A stretch of 64,000 bases of DNA, from NCBI RefSeq assembly GCF_017741935.1, contig NZ_JAGHMH010000028.1:620001-684000 (forward strand). The letters run 5' to 3'. This DNA is from Rhizobium sp. 16-449-1b (lineage in GTDB: Bacteria; Pseudomonadota; Alphaproteobacteria; Rhizobiales; Rhizobiaceae). The notes under the pieces were generated by a model. The model was given only the letters and a program-made list of their open reading frames with translations, was not told the origin of the DNA and ran no database searches. Positions 26,785 through 36,487 of this stretch are shown in pieces. The translations under genes and the position numbers were made by a program. Within the stretch, counting starts at the first letter, position 1; each line of letters opens with the position of its first letter.

Positions 26785-28956
26785 GTGACTGGATTGGGCA
26801 GCAGAGTGGCAAGACACCTTAGTTTCATGGAAGCGCTGGCAGCAACGGCAGTGGTAGGCGTATCGGTATCGGCTCCGGGCCAGTTGCGCGCCGAGGATGG
26901 CGACAGCGCAACAGCGCTTGCACCGATCACCGTGCAAGCCAAGGGCACGGAAGATCCGAAGGCCCCCGTAAAGGGCTTCGTCGCGAAAACCAGCTCGACG
27001 GCGACCAAGACGGGGACGCCAATTCTGGAAACCCAGCAATCCATCTCGGTCGTCACCACCGATCAGATGCGCGCCCAGGGCGCCGAAACGGTCGGGCAGG
27101 CGGTCGAATATACGCCGGGTGTTTCCGGCACGCCCTACGGCTCCGACCCTCGCTTCGATTCGCCGAGAATCCGAGGCTTCGACGGTCGCCAGTCGCAATA
27201 TCTGAACGGCCTGAAGATGATGCGCACCGCCGGCGCGCCGGCGGTCGATCCCTATCAGCTGGAGCGCATCGAGGTCCTGAGAGGGCCGGCTTCGGTGATG
27301 TACGGCCAGGGCAATCCCGGCGGGATGATCAACCTGATCAGCAAGCGGCCGGTGTTCGAGCGCTTCGGCGAAGTCGGCCTGCAGGCCGGAAGCTATGACA
27401 CCTACGGCTCGTTCTTCGATGTCGGCGGTCCTGTCAGCGATGGCTCGGACTTCGCCTACCGCGTCACCGGCCTGGTGCGCGCCGCCGGTGCCCAGACCGA
27501 CAATCTCGATAACGATCGCTACTTCATCGCCCCGGCGCTGACATGGCAGCCCGATGACGACACCAAGCTGACGATCCTCACCAGCGTCCAGCACGACAAT
27601 CCGAGCACCCCATCCAGCCTGCCGGCCCAGCTGACACTCAACGCAAACGGCAATCGGCTATCCCGCGATTTCTTCGTCGGCGACGAGAGCTTCGATCGTT
27701 CCTCGCGGACGCTGACAAACCTCGGCTACGAGTTCGAACATCGCCTGAACGACGTCTGGACCTTCCGCCAGAATGTTCGCTATTCCAATTTCGACTGGAA
27801 TTACCAGGCGCTCGGCATGGCCACCTCAGGTCTCGCAGCCGATGGCCGGACGATCAATCGCAATGCGACCTTCCAGGACGAAAACCTCAACACCTTCAAC
27901 ATCGACAACAACTTCCTGGCCGAATTCGATACCGGCGATGTCGATCACAAGCTGCTTGTTGGCCTCGACTACCGATACTTCTCTAACGATGCCAGCACCC
28001 AATTCTGGAGCGCGACGCCGCTTGATGCGTTCAATCCCGTCTATGGTGGTCCGATCAGGCTGACGTCCAAGACGACGGATGCGCACGTCGTCTCCGACCT
28101 GCAACAGCTTGGCATCTATATCCAGGACGAAATGGCCTACAACAACTGGCGCGCGACGCTTGGCCTGAGGCAGGATTGGGCGAGCACGAGCGGCACCTCC
28201 TTGAATGGAAGAACCAATGTCGAGCGGTCGCTCGACAAGGATGATCACAAGCTGACTGGCCGCGCCGGACTGGGCTACGTCTTCGATAACGGCATCGCCC
28301 CCTATATAAGCTACGCCACCTCCTTCGAGCCGGTTCCTGTGCCGACAACTGGCCAGCTGTTGGACCCGACGACAGGCAAGCAGGTGGAAATCGGCGTCAA
28401 ATATCAGCCCGAGGGCTGGAACGGCTTCTTCTCCGCCGCCGTTTTCGATCTTCGTCAGAACAACGTCTCCAACACGGTCGCTCTTCCCGGTGGCGGAACG
28501 ACGATCGCGCAGATCGGTGAAGTACACGCGCGGGGCCTCGAACTCGAAGGTGTGGCAAGTCTCACCAACGGGCTGGACCTGCACGCAGCCTACACGTACA
28601 TGGACACGGAAATTCTGGGGCGAACCGACAATGGCAAGCGCCTGGACAACGTTCCGGCAAACGCCGCAAGCCTTTGGCTCGATTATACCTTCCAGGAAGG
28701 AAGCGATCTCGATGGCTTCGGCATTGGCGGTGGCGTCAGATATGTGGGACAGCGCTATGGCGATACCGCCAATACATTCGATCTCGGTGGTGTCGCGCTT
28801 CTCGATGCTGCGATCCGTTACAAGAAGGATGGCGTTACCGCGTCGCTCAACCTCAAGAACATTGCGGACAAGAATTATGTCTCAAGCTGCTCCTCGTTCG
28901 GCTGCACCTATGGTGATGGTCGCACCGTCATGGCCAGATTGAGTTTTGCCTGGTAG
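26785..28956 (+). CDS. TonB-dependent siderophore receptor (FhuA/FoxA-like)
   Basis: This outer-membrane receptor of 723 aa imports ferric hydroxamate-type siderophores. The GTG at 26785 gives a basic N-terminus and signal peptide with cleavage near LRA|EDG; a later ATG at 26827 lacks positive charge. A TonB-box-like ITVQA is followed by the plug with PGVSG and RGFDGRQ, then a 22-stranded barrel ending in a C-terminal tryptophan. A Cys pair before YGDGRTV is typical of FhuA-like receptors. No secretin/STN signalling domain is present. It is followed 20 nt later by the binding-protein gene. Confidence 0.92.
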   Translation: MTGLGSRVARHLSFMEALAATAVVGVSVSAPGQLRAEDGDSATALAPITVQAKGTEDPKAPVKGFVAKTSSTATKTGTPILETQQSISVVTTDQMRAQGAETVGQAVEYTPGVSGTPYGSDPRFDSPRIRGFDGRQSQYLNGLKMMRTAGAPAVDPYQLERIEVLRGPASVMYGQGNPGGMINLISKRPVFERFGEVGLQAGSYDTYGSFFDVGGPVSDGSDFAYRVTGLVRAAGAQTDNLDNDRYFIAPALTWQPDDDTKLTILTSVQHDNPSTPSSLPAQLTLNANGNRLSRDFFVGDESFDRSSRTLTNLGYEFEHRLNDVWTFRQNVRYSNFDWNYQALGMATSGLAADGRTINRNATFQDENLNTFNIDNNFLAEFDTGDVDHKLLVGLDYRYFSNDASTQFWSATPLDAFNPVYGGPIRLTSKTTDAHVVSDLQQLGIYIQDEMAYNNWRATLGLRQDWASTSGTSLNGRTNVERSLDKDDHKLTGRAGLGYVFDNGIAPYISYATSFEPVPVPTTGQLLDPTTGKQVEIGVKYQPEGWNGFFSAAVFDLRQNNVSNTVALPGGGTTIAQIGEVHARGLELEGVASLTNGLDLHAAYTYMDTEILGRTDNGKRLDNVPANAASLWLDYTFQEGSDLDGFGIGGGVRYVGQRYGDTANTFDLGGVALLDAAIRYKKDGVTASLNLKNIADKNYVSSCSSFGCTYGDGRTVMARLSFAW

Positions 28957-28976
28957 GCGGCAGATAAAGTGGGCGT

Positions 28977-29882
28977 ATGATTTCAGACAACTCCAATAAA
29001 TCAGCTCTGATTGGGCGGCGGCAGGCTCTTGGCCTGCTCGCTGCCCTTGCTGTTGCATGGGATGCGAAGGCGGCGACAACGCCGAGCCGCATCGCGGCGA
29101 TCGACTGGGCGATGCTCGAAACCCTGATGGCGCTCGGCGTGACCCCGATTGCGGCCACCGAGCTCCTGCAGTTCCGCAGCGATGCCGTCGAGCCGGAAAT
29201 CCCGTCCTCGGTCGTCGATCTCGGCTTGCGTGGCTCGCCCAATTTTGAGCTGCTGCACCTGCTGAGGCCCGAGCTCATCCTGATCTCGCCATTCTATGTC
29301 AGGCATCAGCCGGCGCTGGAGGAGATCGCCCCGGTCTACTCGCTGCCTTTTTACGTCCAGGGCGAGCCGCCCTATGCCAAGTCGCTGAACGCGGTCTCGC
29401 AACTGGGCGATCTGCTCGGTCGCGCCGATGCCGCGGCCAAGGTATTGGCCGATCAGGACGTGTTGCTAGCGGGCCTTCGCCAGCAGCTTGCTCCCTTCGC
29501 GGCGCGGTCGACCTACATCATCAATATCGGCGATTCCCGCCACTTCCGCGCCTTCGGCGCCGACAGCATGTTCGGAGACATCCTCCAGCGGCTCGGCTTG
29601 CCGAATGCCTGGACGGACCGATCGCGCTTCACCTTCGCAGCACCGGTGCCCATGGAAAACCTCGCCGCCAATCCCGAGGCGCGTATCGTCATCGTCTCCG
29701 ATATCCCCGTCGAAGCGCGCAGCAGTCTGCGCAACAGCATGATCTGGAAGTCGCTCAAGCCGGTGAAGGAGGGACGTGTCGTCAACATCGGCAACGTCAA
29801 CCCCTATGGCGGCATCACCGCCGGCCTTCGCTTCGCGCGGCTCCTGAGCGAAGTGCTTGCCAAAGGCGGAGAGACGCTTTGA
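28977..29882 (+). CDS. fhuD: Iron-siderophore ABC transporter binding protein, FhuD-like
   Basis: This is a periplasmic ferric-hydroxamate binding protein of 301 aa. The N-terminus has a twin-arginine signal (GRRQALGLLAAL), as in E. coli FhuD, with cleavage near AKA. The rest has the FhuD/BtuF helical-backbone layout, including IAAIDWAMLETLMALGVTP, split by the family loop, and GDSRHFRAFG. It overlaps the permease gene by 4 nt. The exact siderophore is unknown. Confidence 0.88.
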   Translation: MISDNSNKSALIGRRQALGLLAALAVAWDAKAATTPSRIAAIDWAMLETLMALGVTPIAATELLQFRSDAVEPEIPSSVVDLGLRGSPNFELLHLLRPELILISPFYVRHQPALEEIAPVYSLPFYVQGEPPYAKSLNAVSQLGDLLGRADAAAKVLADQDVLLAGLRQQLAPFAARSTYIINIGDSRHFRAFGADSMFGDILQRLGLPNAWTDRSRFTFAAPVPMENLAANPEARIVIVSDIPVEARSSLRNSMIWKSLKPVKEGRVVNIGNVNPYGGITAGLRFARLLSEVLAKGGETL

Positions 29883-31846
29883 CATCGCGCACAGCCTGGA
29901 CCTTCTTCGCCGCCGCGACCGCGCTTGCGGTCCTGCTCTTCCTGCAGCAGGCGCTCGCCTTCCTGCCGCTTGCCGCCTGGCCATCGCTGCCGCTCATGCC
30001 TGACAGTATGACCACCGAGCAGATCATTCTGGCCTACGGTGTCTTCCCAAGAGCCGCCGTCGCCATATTGGCCGGCGCCGCCCTCGGCCTCGCCGGCGCC
30101 TTGTTGCAACGGCTGCTCAGAAACCCGATCGCCGACCCCTCGACATTGGGCGTGTCCGCCGGCGCCCAACTCGCAATCGTCGCCACGACGCTGTTTTTTC
30201 CCGCAATCCTCGATGGATATCGCGCGCTGGTGGCGCTCGCGGGTGCCGCCGGCGCAACGGCGCTGGTTTTTCTGCTCGGCTGGCGCCGCAGCTTCGATCC
30301 GGTCACCATGGTCGTTTCCGGCCTACTCGTCGGCATTACCTGCGGTGCATTGTCGGCCGCGATGACGCTTTCGCAGGGCGAATACCTCATGTCGCTGGTG
30401 ACCTGGAACGGCGGCGCGCTCAGCCAGCAGGACTGGTCCGTCGCCTCGACGCTGGCACTGGAATTGCTCGCGGGCCTTGCCGTCAGCATCCTGTTGCTCA
30501 GGCCGCTGGCGCTGTTCGGCCTCGGCGATAGCGGCGCGAAATCGCTCGGCGTCGGCCTCGTCGGCATACGCGTGGCCGTCGCGGTGATCGCGGTGGGGCT
30601 GGCGGCCGGTGTGGCGGCGAGCGTCGGCCTGGTCAGTTTCGTCGGCCTCGCCGGCCCAGCCCTCGTGCGCGGTCTCGGCGTCAGGAAGCCGCATGCCATC
30701 ATCCTCGCATCGCCCATCGCGGGCGGCTTGCTGCTCTGGCTGTGCGACGGTCTGGTGCAATTCCTCGGCTCCACCATCAGCGAGACATTTCCGACCGGCG
30801 CGATGACGGCCCTGATCGGCGGCCCGCTGCTGCTCTGGCTGCTGCCGAGGGTGAAGCCGGTTGAGCTGCACGAGGAGCGCGCGCATGTGACCGAGGCGAG
30901 GGCGCCGCGCACATGGCTGATCCTGCTCCTCGCTTTCCTACCGGCCGTGGCTCTGCTTGTGCTTTTCCTGGCGCGGACGCCTGCCGGGTTCACACTGCTT
31001 TCGGCGCAGGACTTCACGGATCTTTTGCCCATGCGCTGGCCACGGCTGCTGGCCTCGGCCGCTGCGGGCAGCCTGCTTGCGATCGCGGGTACGATCTTGC
31101 AGCGGCTGACGGGCAATCCGATGGCAAGCCCGGAGGTCCTGGGCGTCAGCGGCGGCGCCGGTGTCGGCTTCGCTGCGGCAATTACCATCGTGCCTGCTGC
31201 CGGTGTCGCCGAGCTTTTCGCCGGCGCGGGCATCGGCTCCATGATCGTGATGATCATCGTCGTCGCCTTTGCCAGCCGCCGCCAGCTGTCGCCCGAGCGG
31301 CTGCTGCTCGCAGGCATCGCCGTTAGTTCGCTGACGTCGGCTATTCTGTCTGCGCTGCTTGCGATCGGCGATCAGCGCTCATGGCAGATCCTGTCCTGGC
31401 TCGGCGGCTCGTCCAACACGGCAACGCCGGCGTCGTCGGTCGTGCTTGCGGTTCTGGCGGTAGCCTGCACGGGCGTCGTGCTGTTCTTCACCCGCTGGCT
31501 GACGATCCTGCCGCTCGGCAGCGCGGTGCCGGTTGCGCTCGGCGTGCCGGTGCGCTCGGCGCGCACCGCGATGATCTTCGTCGCCGGGCTTGCGACCGGC
31601 GCGGCGTCGCTGCTGGTCGGGCCCTTGAGCTTCGTCGGGTTGATGGGACCGCATATTGCCCACCGAGCGGGCTTCATAAAACCGGCGCATCAGCTTCTGG
31701 CGTCATCGGCGATCGGGGCGCTGTTGATGATCATCGCCGACCTCGGCGCGCGCACGGCGACTTTCCCATACGAGCTGCCGCTGGGTCTGTTCGCGGCGCT
31801 CGCCGGCGCGCCCTATCTGGTCTGGCTCATCGCCCGCAGGCGGTGA
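29879..31846 (+). CDS. fhuB: Iron-siderophore ABC transporter permease, double-length FhuB-like
   Basis: This is an inner-membrane permease of 655 aa made of two homologous FecCD-type halves (residues about 1-330 and 340-655), each with about ten helices, the arrangement of E. coli FhuB (660 aa). Both halves show the LRNPIADPSTLGVSAGA / LTGNPMASPEVLGVSGGA repeat and the GLAGPALVR / GLMGPHIAHR loop that contacts the ATPase. No fhuC ATPase gene follows; the next gene is convergent, 3 nt away. Confidence 0.93.
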   Translation: MTSRTAWTFFAAATALAVLLFLQQALAFLPLAAWPSLPLMPDSMTTEQIILAYGVFPRAAVAILAGAALGLAGALLQRLLRNPIADPSTLGVSAGAQLAIVATTLFFPAILDGYRALVALAGAAGATALVFLLGWRRSFDPVTMVVSGLLVGITCGALSAAMTLSQGEYLMSLVTWNGGALSQQDWSVASTLALELLAGLAVSILLLRPLALFGLGDSGAKSLGVGLVGIRVAVAVIAVGLAAGVAASVGLVSFVGLAGPALVRGLGVRKPHAIILASPIAGGLLLWLCDGLVQFLGSTISETFPTGAMTALIGGPLLLWLLPRVKPVELHEERAHVTEARAPRTWLILLLAFLPAVALLVLFLARTPAGFTLLSAQDFTDLLPMRWPRLLASAAAGSLLAIAGTILQRLTGNPMASPEVLGVSGGAGVGFAAAITIVPAAGVAELFAGAGIGSMIVMIIVVAFASRRQLSPERLLLAGIAVSSLTSAILSALLAIGDQRSWQILSWLGGSSNTATPASSVVLAVLAVACTGVVLFFTRWLTILPLGSAVPVALGVPVRSARTAMIFVAGLATGAASLLVGPLSFVGLMGPHIAHRAGFIKPAHQLLASSAIGALLMIIADLGARTATFPYELPLGLFAALAGAPYLVWLIARRR

Positions 31847-31849
31847 ACG

Positions 31850-32911
31850 TCAAGACAACACAGCCGGCATCGCGACGCCCAGCCGCTCGGCATGACCGCG
31901 TAGCCCATCGATAATCCCAGGGAACAGGCGGACGCCATCGGCAAGCGCGCTGCGCTTGCGCGCCAGCCCGTTTTCGCCGGGCAGGCGAACGCGCTCGACG
32001 CCGGGGCGCGGCGGATTTTCGTGGCAGGCATCGACGAGCCATCCGGTCTGGCGCAAGAAGGCTTCGCGACCGCCGAACGCGGCCGGATCGAACACCTGAA
32101 CCGTGACGGCGGCATTGGTGCCTTTCGGCGCATCGGCGCGGCCATAGCCTGAAAGCGCCTGCGTGAAGGCTTCGACGTGTAGCGCCATGCCGTATCCCTT
32201 CTGGCCGTGGTCCAGCCCACCGGTCGGGAGCAGCGTGCCGCCGTGTTCGATGACCTTAGGGTCGCGACTGGGGTTTCCGTCTGCGTCCATCAGCCATTCG
32301 TGCTCATACTGACGTCCTTCCCGAATCAGGCGCTGCGCCATGTTGACCGTGGTGATCGAGGCGCTGATATCGATGAGGATCGGCTCGCCCGACGTCGGGA
32401 TACCATGCGCAACGGGGTTCGGCGTGTAGACGCCCTTGCGGCCGCCGAATGGCGCGACCTGTGCGCCCGAAGGGCTCGAGCTTGCAATGCTCACCATGTA
32501 GCCCCTGTCCGTCGCGATCGACAGATAGGCGGCGAGGCAGCCTATGTGGTGGCTGTTCGCGATGGTGATTGTCGCCGTGCCGTAGGTCTCGGCTCTGTCG
32601 CAGGCGAGCTTGACCGCCTGTGACGTCAGCCATGCGCCGGGCAGGCGCTTTCCGCTCCAGGCGACCGCAGGCCCACGATCCGATATGACCTCCGGACTGC
32701 CCTCGCGCGTCATCACGCCGTCGGCGATGCTCTGCAGATACCAGCCGGCGAGCGCCAGGCCATGGGTCGTGTGCCCCATCAAATCTGCTTCTACAAGATA
32801 GCGGGCCACGGCCTCGGCTTTGTCGTCCTCAAGGCCAGCGGCCGCGTACAGGTCCTTGGCAAAGCTGCGCAGCGTGTCCGGCGCGTAGCGGATATCGTTG
32901 GTGTCGCTCAC
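31850..32911 (-). CDS. Malate/L-lactate dehydrogenase (Ldh2/YiaK) family oxidoreductase
   Basis: This is an NAD(P)-dependent 2-keto/2-hydroxy-acid oxidoreductase of 353 aa in the family that includes diketogulonate reductase YiaK and ureidoglycolate dehydrogenase. Landmarks are the GHTTHGL segment near residue 46, the catalytic-region SHHIGCLAAY near 119-128, and NPVAHGIPT. It is the last gene of a minus-strand group with a hydroxyacid dehydrogenase, a PdxA2-like enzyme and an iron alcohol dehydrogenase, suggesting sugar-acid turnover. Confidence 0.9.
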   Translation of the reverse strand: MSDTNDIRYAPDTLRSFAKDLYAAAGLEDDKAEAVARYLVEADLMGHTTHGLALAGWYLQSIADGVMTREGSPEVISDRGPAVAWSGKRLPGAWLTSQAVKLACDRAETYGTATITIANSHHIGCLAAYLSIATDRGYMVSIASSSPSGAQVAPFGGRKGVYTPNPVAHGIPTSGEPILIDISASITTVNMAQRLIREGRQYEHEWLMDADGNPSRDPKVIEHGGTLLPTGGLDHGQKGYGMALHVEAFTQALSGYGRADAPKGTNAAVTVQVFDPAAFGGREAFLRQTGWLVDACHENPPRPGVERVRLPGENGLARKRSALADGVRLFPGIIDGLRGHAERLGVAMPAVLS

Positions 32912-32946
32912 CAGTCTCTCCGTCGGTTGTTGAAGCTGCGATGTGC

Positions 32947-33912
32947 TCAGCGCGCGAGAAAGCGCGGCTCGAGCGCTTTTCCATCAAGCGCATCCAGAAC
33001 ATTCCTTGCCGCCATCACCGAGACCGCCCGCTTGGCATCAACAGTCACGCCCGCCACATGCGGCGAGACAAGCGTGTTGGGCAGCTGGAACAGCGGATTG
33101 TCGGCGCCGGGCGGTTCTTGTTCGAAGCTGTCGAGGCCAGCGCCGGCGAGATTGCCATCCTGCAGCGCGCGCACAAGCGCGGCTTCATCGACGACTTCGC
33201 CGCGTGCAGTGTTGATCAGCAGCGAACCGCGTTTCATCAGCCCGATGCGGCGCGCATCGATGAGCTTGTTCGTTTCCGGCGTCAGCGGACAGTGCAGGCT
33301 GACGATTTCCGACGACGCAAGCAGCGTATCCAGATCGGTCTCGCGGCGAATACCCGAGGCGAATGCGCTGTCCGGCGTATGCGGATCGAAGGCTATAATC
33401 TCCATGCCGATGGCGCCGGCCATTTTCGCGAGAGTCTGGCCGATGAAGCCGAAGCCGACGATGCCGAGCGTCCGGCCGCGCAACTCGCGGCCCTGATACT
33501 GGTTCTTGTCCCAGATGCCGCCACGAATCAGCGCGTCTTGTCGCGGCAGATCCTTGGCGAGCGCCATGATCATCGCGAGCGCGTGTTCGGCGACTGAGTG
33601 GCCGTTGCTGCCTGTTGTCATCGATACGGGAATGCCGAGCTCGCTGGCGGCCACGACGTCGATATCGTTGGTCCCGACCCCATGTTTGGCGATATGCTTG
33701 AGCCGTCCGCCTGCCTTCATTTCCTCAGGCCCCAGCTTGTCGGCGAGCAGGCGGATGATCACAGCCTCCGGCCTGTGGGCCTTCATGATGTCGATCACGG
33801 CCTGCCGGTCGATATAAGGTTCCGTCGTCACGACCGTGGCGCCGGCTTCAACCAGCAAAGAAAATCCTTCCGGCGCCAGTTGGCCGCCGAGCACGATAAC
33901 CGTCTTGTCCAT
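32947..33912 (-). CDS. D-isomer 2-hydroxyacid dehydrogenase (phosphoglycerate dehydrogenase-like)
   Basis: This is an NAD-dependent dehydrogenase of 321 aa. The cofactor motif GFGFIG is at residues 153-158. The catalytic triad is visible: R237 (TARGEV), E266 (EQEPP) and H285 (SPHVAG). It has no ACT or ASB domain, so it is the short form, as in many catabolic clusters, rather than serine-pathway SerA. It lies 35 nt upstream of the Ldh2-family gene and after the PdxA2-like gene. Confidence 0.9.
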   Translation of the reverse strand: MDKTVIVLGGQLAPEGFSLLVEAGATVVTTEPYIDRQAVIDIMKAHRPEAVIIRLLADKLGPEEMKAGGRLKHIAKHGVGTNDIDVVAASELGIPVSMTTGSNGHSVAEHALAMIMALAKDLPRQDALIRGGIWDKNQYQGRELRGRTLGIVGFGFIGQTLAKMAGAIGMEIIAFDPHTPDSAFASGIRRETDLDTLLASSEIVSLHCPLTPETNKLIDARRIGLMKRGSLLINTARGEVVDEAALVRALQDGNLAGAGLDSFEQEPPGADNPLFQLPNTLVSPHVAGVTVDAKRAVSVMAARNVLDALDGKALEPRFLAR

Positions 33913-33986
33913 TGCGCATCTCCTCCCGAGAGAATGGCAGGCCCCGGCGCGTGACGGCGCCAGGGCGTTTCAGATCTCCGTTAGGA

Positions 33987-34976
33987 TCAGGCTGCCTGAC
34001 GACGCGGCGAGCGGGCCATCAGCCGGGCATAGGCGATCGCCGAGAGCATGTTGACGTGGTTGGCCTTGCCGGTGCCGGCGATGTCGAAGGCTGTGCCGTG
34101 ATCGACGGAGACGCGATCGATCGGCAGGCCGAGCGAGACGTTGACGGCCGTCTCGAACGCCACGAGCTTGATCGGGATATGTCCCTGGTCGTGATATTGC
34201 GCGATCACCAGATCGAAGGCGCCGTTATAGGCACGGGCGAAGACGGTATCGGCCGAGATCGGCCCGACCACGTCGATGCCCTTGGCCTGCGCCAGTTCGA
34301 CGGCGGGCGCCAGGAATTCGGTGTCCTCGGTGCCGAACAGGCCGTTTTCGCCGCAATGCGGGTTGAGACCGGCGACGGCGATGCGCGCCTTCTTGCCGAG
34401 CCGCAGGAAATGCTTGTGCCCGGCCTCGATGGTCGCCAGCACGCGCTCGGTGCGCGCCCGCTCGATCGCGCCCTTCAGCGAGATGTGCGTGGAGACGTGA
34501 ATGGTGTTGAGACGCTCGGAAGCGAGCAGCATGAACGAGCTCTTCGAGCCGGTCAGGTGCGCCAGAAGCCCCGTATGGCCGTCGAAGTGATGGCCGGCGA
34601 GGTTCATCGCCTCCTTGTTGATCGGTGCGGTCACGATGACATCGGCCTCGCCGGACATCGCGAGCTCGACGGCACGCGTGATGTAGCGAACCGAGGCGTC
34701 GCCAGCGACCGGGCTGACCTTGCCGATTTCCGGCAGGGCAGCGCCAAGGTCCACTTCGTCGACAGCGATCGTGCCCTCGCCAGCGGAGCCGGCAGGCGCG
34801 AAGTGCAGGCCGGTCTCGGCCGAGCGGTTGGCGCGCTCGAGCGCTTCGGTGTTGCCGACGATAACGAAATCGCGGCGTTCGATCTCGGGTAACGTCGCCA
34901 GTGCCTTGACGATCACCTCGGGGCCGACACCGGCGGGATCACCCAGCGTCACCGCGACCTTTGCATTTCTGTCCAT
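33987..34976 (-). CDS. PdxA2-like 4-phosphate dehydrogenase (4-hydroxythreonine-4-phosphate dehydrogenase family)
   Basis: This is a metal-dependent oxidative decarboxylase of 329 aa. The three metal-binding histidines align with E. coli PdxA: H164 (STHISL), H207 (GLNPHCGE) and H262 (YHDQGH). In many bacteria PdxA2 paralogues work with DUF1537 kinases, oxidising four-carbon acid-sugar phosphates to dihydroxyacetone phosphate and CO2. A DUF1537 kinase gene occurs at 44617-45678 in the same island, so that role is favoured over vitamin B6 synthesis. Confidence 0.88.
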   Translation of the reverse strand: MDRNAKVAVTLGDPAGVGPEVIVKALATLPEIERRDFVIVGNTEALERANRSAETGLHFAPAGSAGEGTIAVDEVDLGAALPEIGKVSPVAGDASVRYITRAVELAMSGEADVIVTAPINKEAMNLAGHHFDGHTGLLAHLTGSKSSFMLLASERLNTIHVSTHISLKGAIERARTERVLATIEAGHKHFLRLGKKARIAVAGLNPHCGENGLFGTEDTEFLAPAVELAQAKGIDVVGPISADTVFARAYNGAFDLVIAQYHDQGHIPIKLVAFETAVNVSLGLPIDRVSVDHGTAFDIAGTGKANHVNMLSAIAYARLMARSPRRQAA

Positions 34977-35006
34977 CAGTCACATTCCTTATTGGATCAA
35001 ACGCAC

Positions 35007-36140
35007 CTAGTAGGCGGCTTCGTATATCGAACGTATGTCGGCGCGCGCGAGATCGCGCGGGTTGTTGTCGAGAAGGCGGCGAATGGCGAAGGCATCGTCC
35101 GCCATGGCGTCGAGATCGCTATCCGGCACGCCGAGCGCCGAGAGCTTCATTTCGATGCCGAGATCGGCGCAGAAACCAAAAGCCGCATCGAAGACCGATT
35201 GTACGTCGTCCGATGTCTTGCGGCCAAGCGCGTCCATCACTGCGCGTGTCTTCTCGGGGACCGATGGCGTGTTGAAAGCCAGTACATGCGGGAAGATCAG
35301 CGCGTTCGCGGCCCCGTGGGCGATATGCCAGCGCGTGCCGAGCGGATAGGCCAGCGCATGGCCGCCGGCCGTGTTGACCGGCCCAAGGCAGAAGCCGCCG
35401 TAAAGCGAGGCGAGCGCCAGCCCGGCGCGGGCTTCCGCGTCTGCGCCATCTTTGACGGCGCGGGCGAGATATTTGCCGACCAGCCGCGTTCCCTCGATCG
35501 CGTAGAGGTCGATCATCGGATGTGCCTTGCGGTTGGTGAAGGCCTCCACGCAATGCGCCATGGCGTCGACACCGGTGGCCGCGGTCGTGCGGGCCGGAAC
35601 CGTGAAGGTCAGCGCTGGATCGATGACGGCGATATCGGCCAGCATGTGAATGCTCTCGACGGCAAGCTTGGCCATCGTCTTGGGATCTGTCACCAGCGCG
35701 CGAATGCCCGCCTCGCTCCCCGTCCCAGCCGTTGTCGGCACTTGCGCCAGCGCGACGCGCCGGGGTCCGTGAACCTTGTTCGGGCCGACGACCTCACGCA
35801 GCGTCTGCGACGAGCCGGCAAGAACAGCCGCCAACTTCGCAAGATCCATGGCGCTACCGCCGCCGAAACCGACGACCAGCTGCGCATCCGCCGCGTTGGC
35901 GGCTGCAAGCACCTTGTCGAGATTGGCGGTGTCGGGCTCCGGCGTCACATCCGCGAAGACCGTGACTTCACCCTTTAGGCCGAGCGTATCGACGCGCGTG
36001 GCATTGAATGCGTCGGAAATGACGAGGATGCGGGCATAACCCTTGTCGCTCGCCCACTTCCCCAGGCGCTCCGCCGTCCCGACGCCGAACTCGATGATTT
36101 CGGGCCTGATGATTGTGATAGGCGAATCCAAGCTGACCAC
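35007..36140 (-). CDS. Iron-containing alcohol dehydrogenase
   Basis: This is an NAD(P)-dependent group III alcohol dehydrogenase of 377 aa. The start is GTG 36140, chosen because GGGGGAGGAG stands seven bases upstream; upstream in-frame ATGs at 36173 and 36227 have no such signal. GGGSAMD (residues 93-99) binds the cofactor, and metal ligands are D192, H196, H261 and H275, at nearly the same positions as in FucO. It probably reduces or oxidises an aldehyde or alcohol formed by the aldolase step of this island. It is first in its operon. Confidence 0.9.
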   Translation of the reverse strand: MVSLDSPITIIRPEIIEFGVGTAERLGKWASDKGYARILVISDAFNATRVDTLGLKGEVTVFADVTPEPDTANLDKVLAAANAADAQLVVGFGGGSAMDLAKLAAVLAGSSQTLREVVGPNKVHGPRRVALAQVPTTAGTGSEAGIRALVTDPKTMAKLAVESIHMLADIAVIDPALTFTVPARTTAATGVDAMAHCVEAFTNRKAHPMIDLYAIEGTRLVGKYLARAVKDGADAEARAGLALASLYGGFCLGPVNTAGGHALAYPLGTRWHIAHGAANALIFPHVLAFNTPSVPEKTRAVMDALGRKTSDDVQSVFDAAFGFCADLGIEMKLSALGVPDSDLDAMADDAFAIRRLLDNNPRDLARADIRSIYEAAY

Positions 36141-36190
36141 CGGATTACTCCTCCCCCTGCGGTATCGCGGCATCTTCCGGCGCCGCCAAG

Positions 36191-36206
36191 ATGTAAATTT
36201 GTTATA
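36191..36206 (-). promoter_or_regulatory. Candidate operator shared with the dapA/dpp promoter region
   Basis: On the minus strand this reads TATAACAAATTTACAT. Its last 15 bases match TTGACATATTTACAT at 38790-38804 in 12 positions. It lies about 50 bp before the GTG start of the alcohol dehydrogenase. An overlapping imperfect palindrome TTGTTATACCAG (36199-36210) also resembles GntR-type sites. The assignment is inference. Confidence 0.4.
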
Positions 36207-36428
36207 CCAGCTCTGTCGCCTTGGCAAGCTTGGACATCGCGTTTGGCTGGAAAAATGCGATGTGCTGCCGATAATCGGCCGTTGCGCCGGCTTTCATGGC
36301 GATTTATCTAATTGATATTGCGTATTTAATTGGCGAGCGGCGAAGCTTGTCGCCTGAGGCCGCGCTTCAAGCGACGCGCTCAAGCATGAGCAACGAATTT
36401 GTAAATTCAAAGCAACAAACTACCAGGT

Positions 36429-36459
36429 CGGCGTGCCAAACAGGTCTGCTGGCACGCCG
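36429..36459 (-). terminator. Terminator-like hairpin after the sialidase-fold gene
   Basis: CGGCGTGCCA (36429-36438) and TGGCACGCCG (36450-36459) form a perfect 10-bp stem with an 11-nt loop, about 30 nt beyond the stop codon of the minus-strand sialidase-fold gene. The downstream tract on that strand is T/G-rich rather than a pure T run. It probably separates the dapA transcript from the alcohol dehydrogenase operon. Confidence 0.6.
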
Positions 36460-36487
36460 AGTTGACAAGCGAAGCGCAATTCCGGCG

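Larger units (their letters stand above)
36141..36487. other. Intergenic region before the alcohol dehydrogenase operon
   Basis: This 347-bp stretch contains no convincing gene. It holds the Shine-Dalgarno of the downstream minus-strand operon, a candidate operator at 36191-36206 and a terminator-like hairpin at 36429-36459. The rest is A/T-richer than the flanks, in keeping with promoter DNA. Confidence 0.6.
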
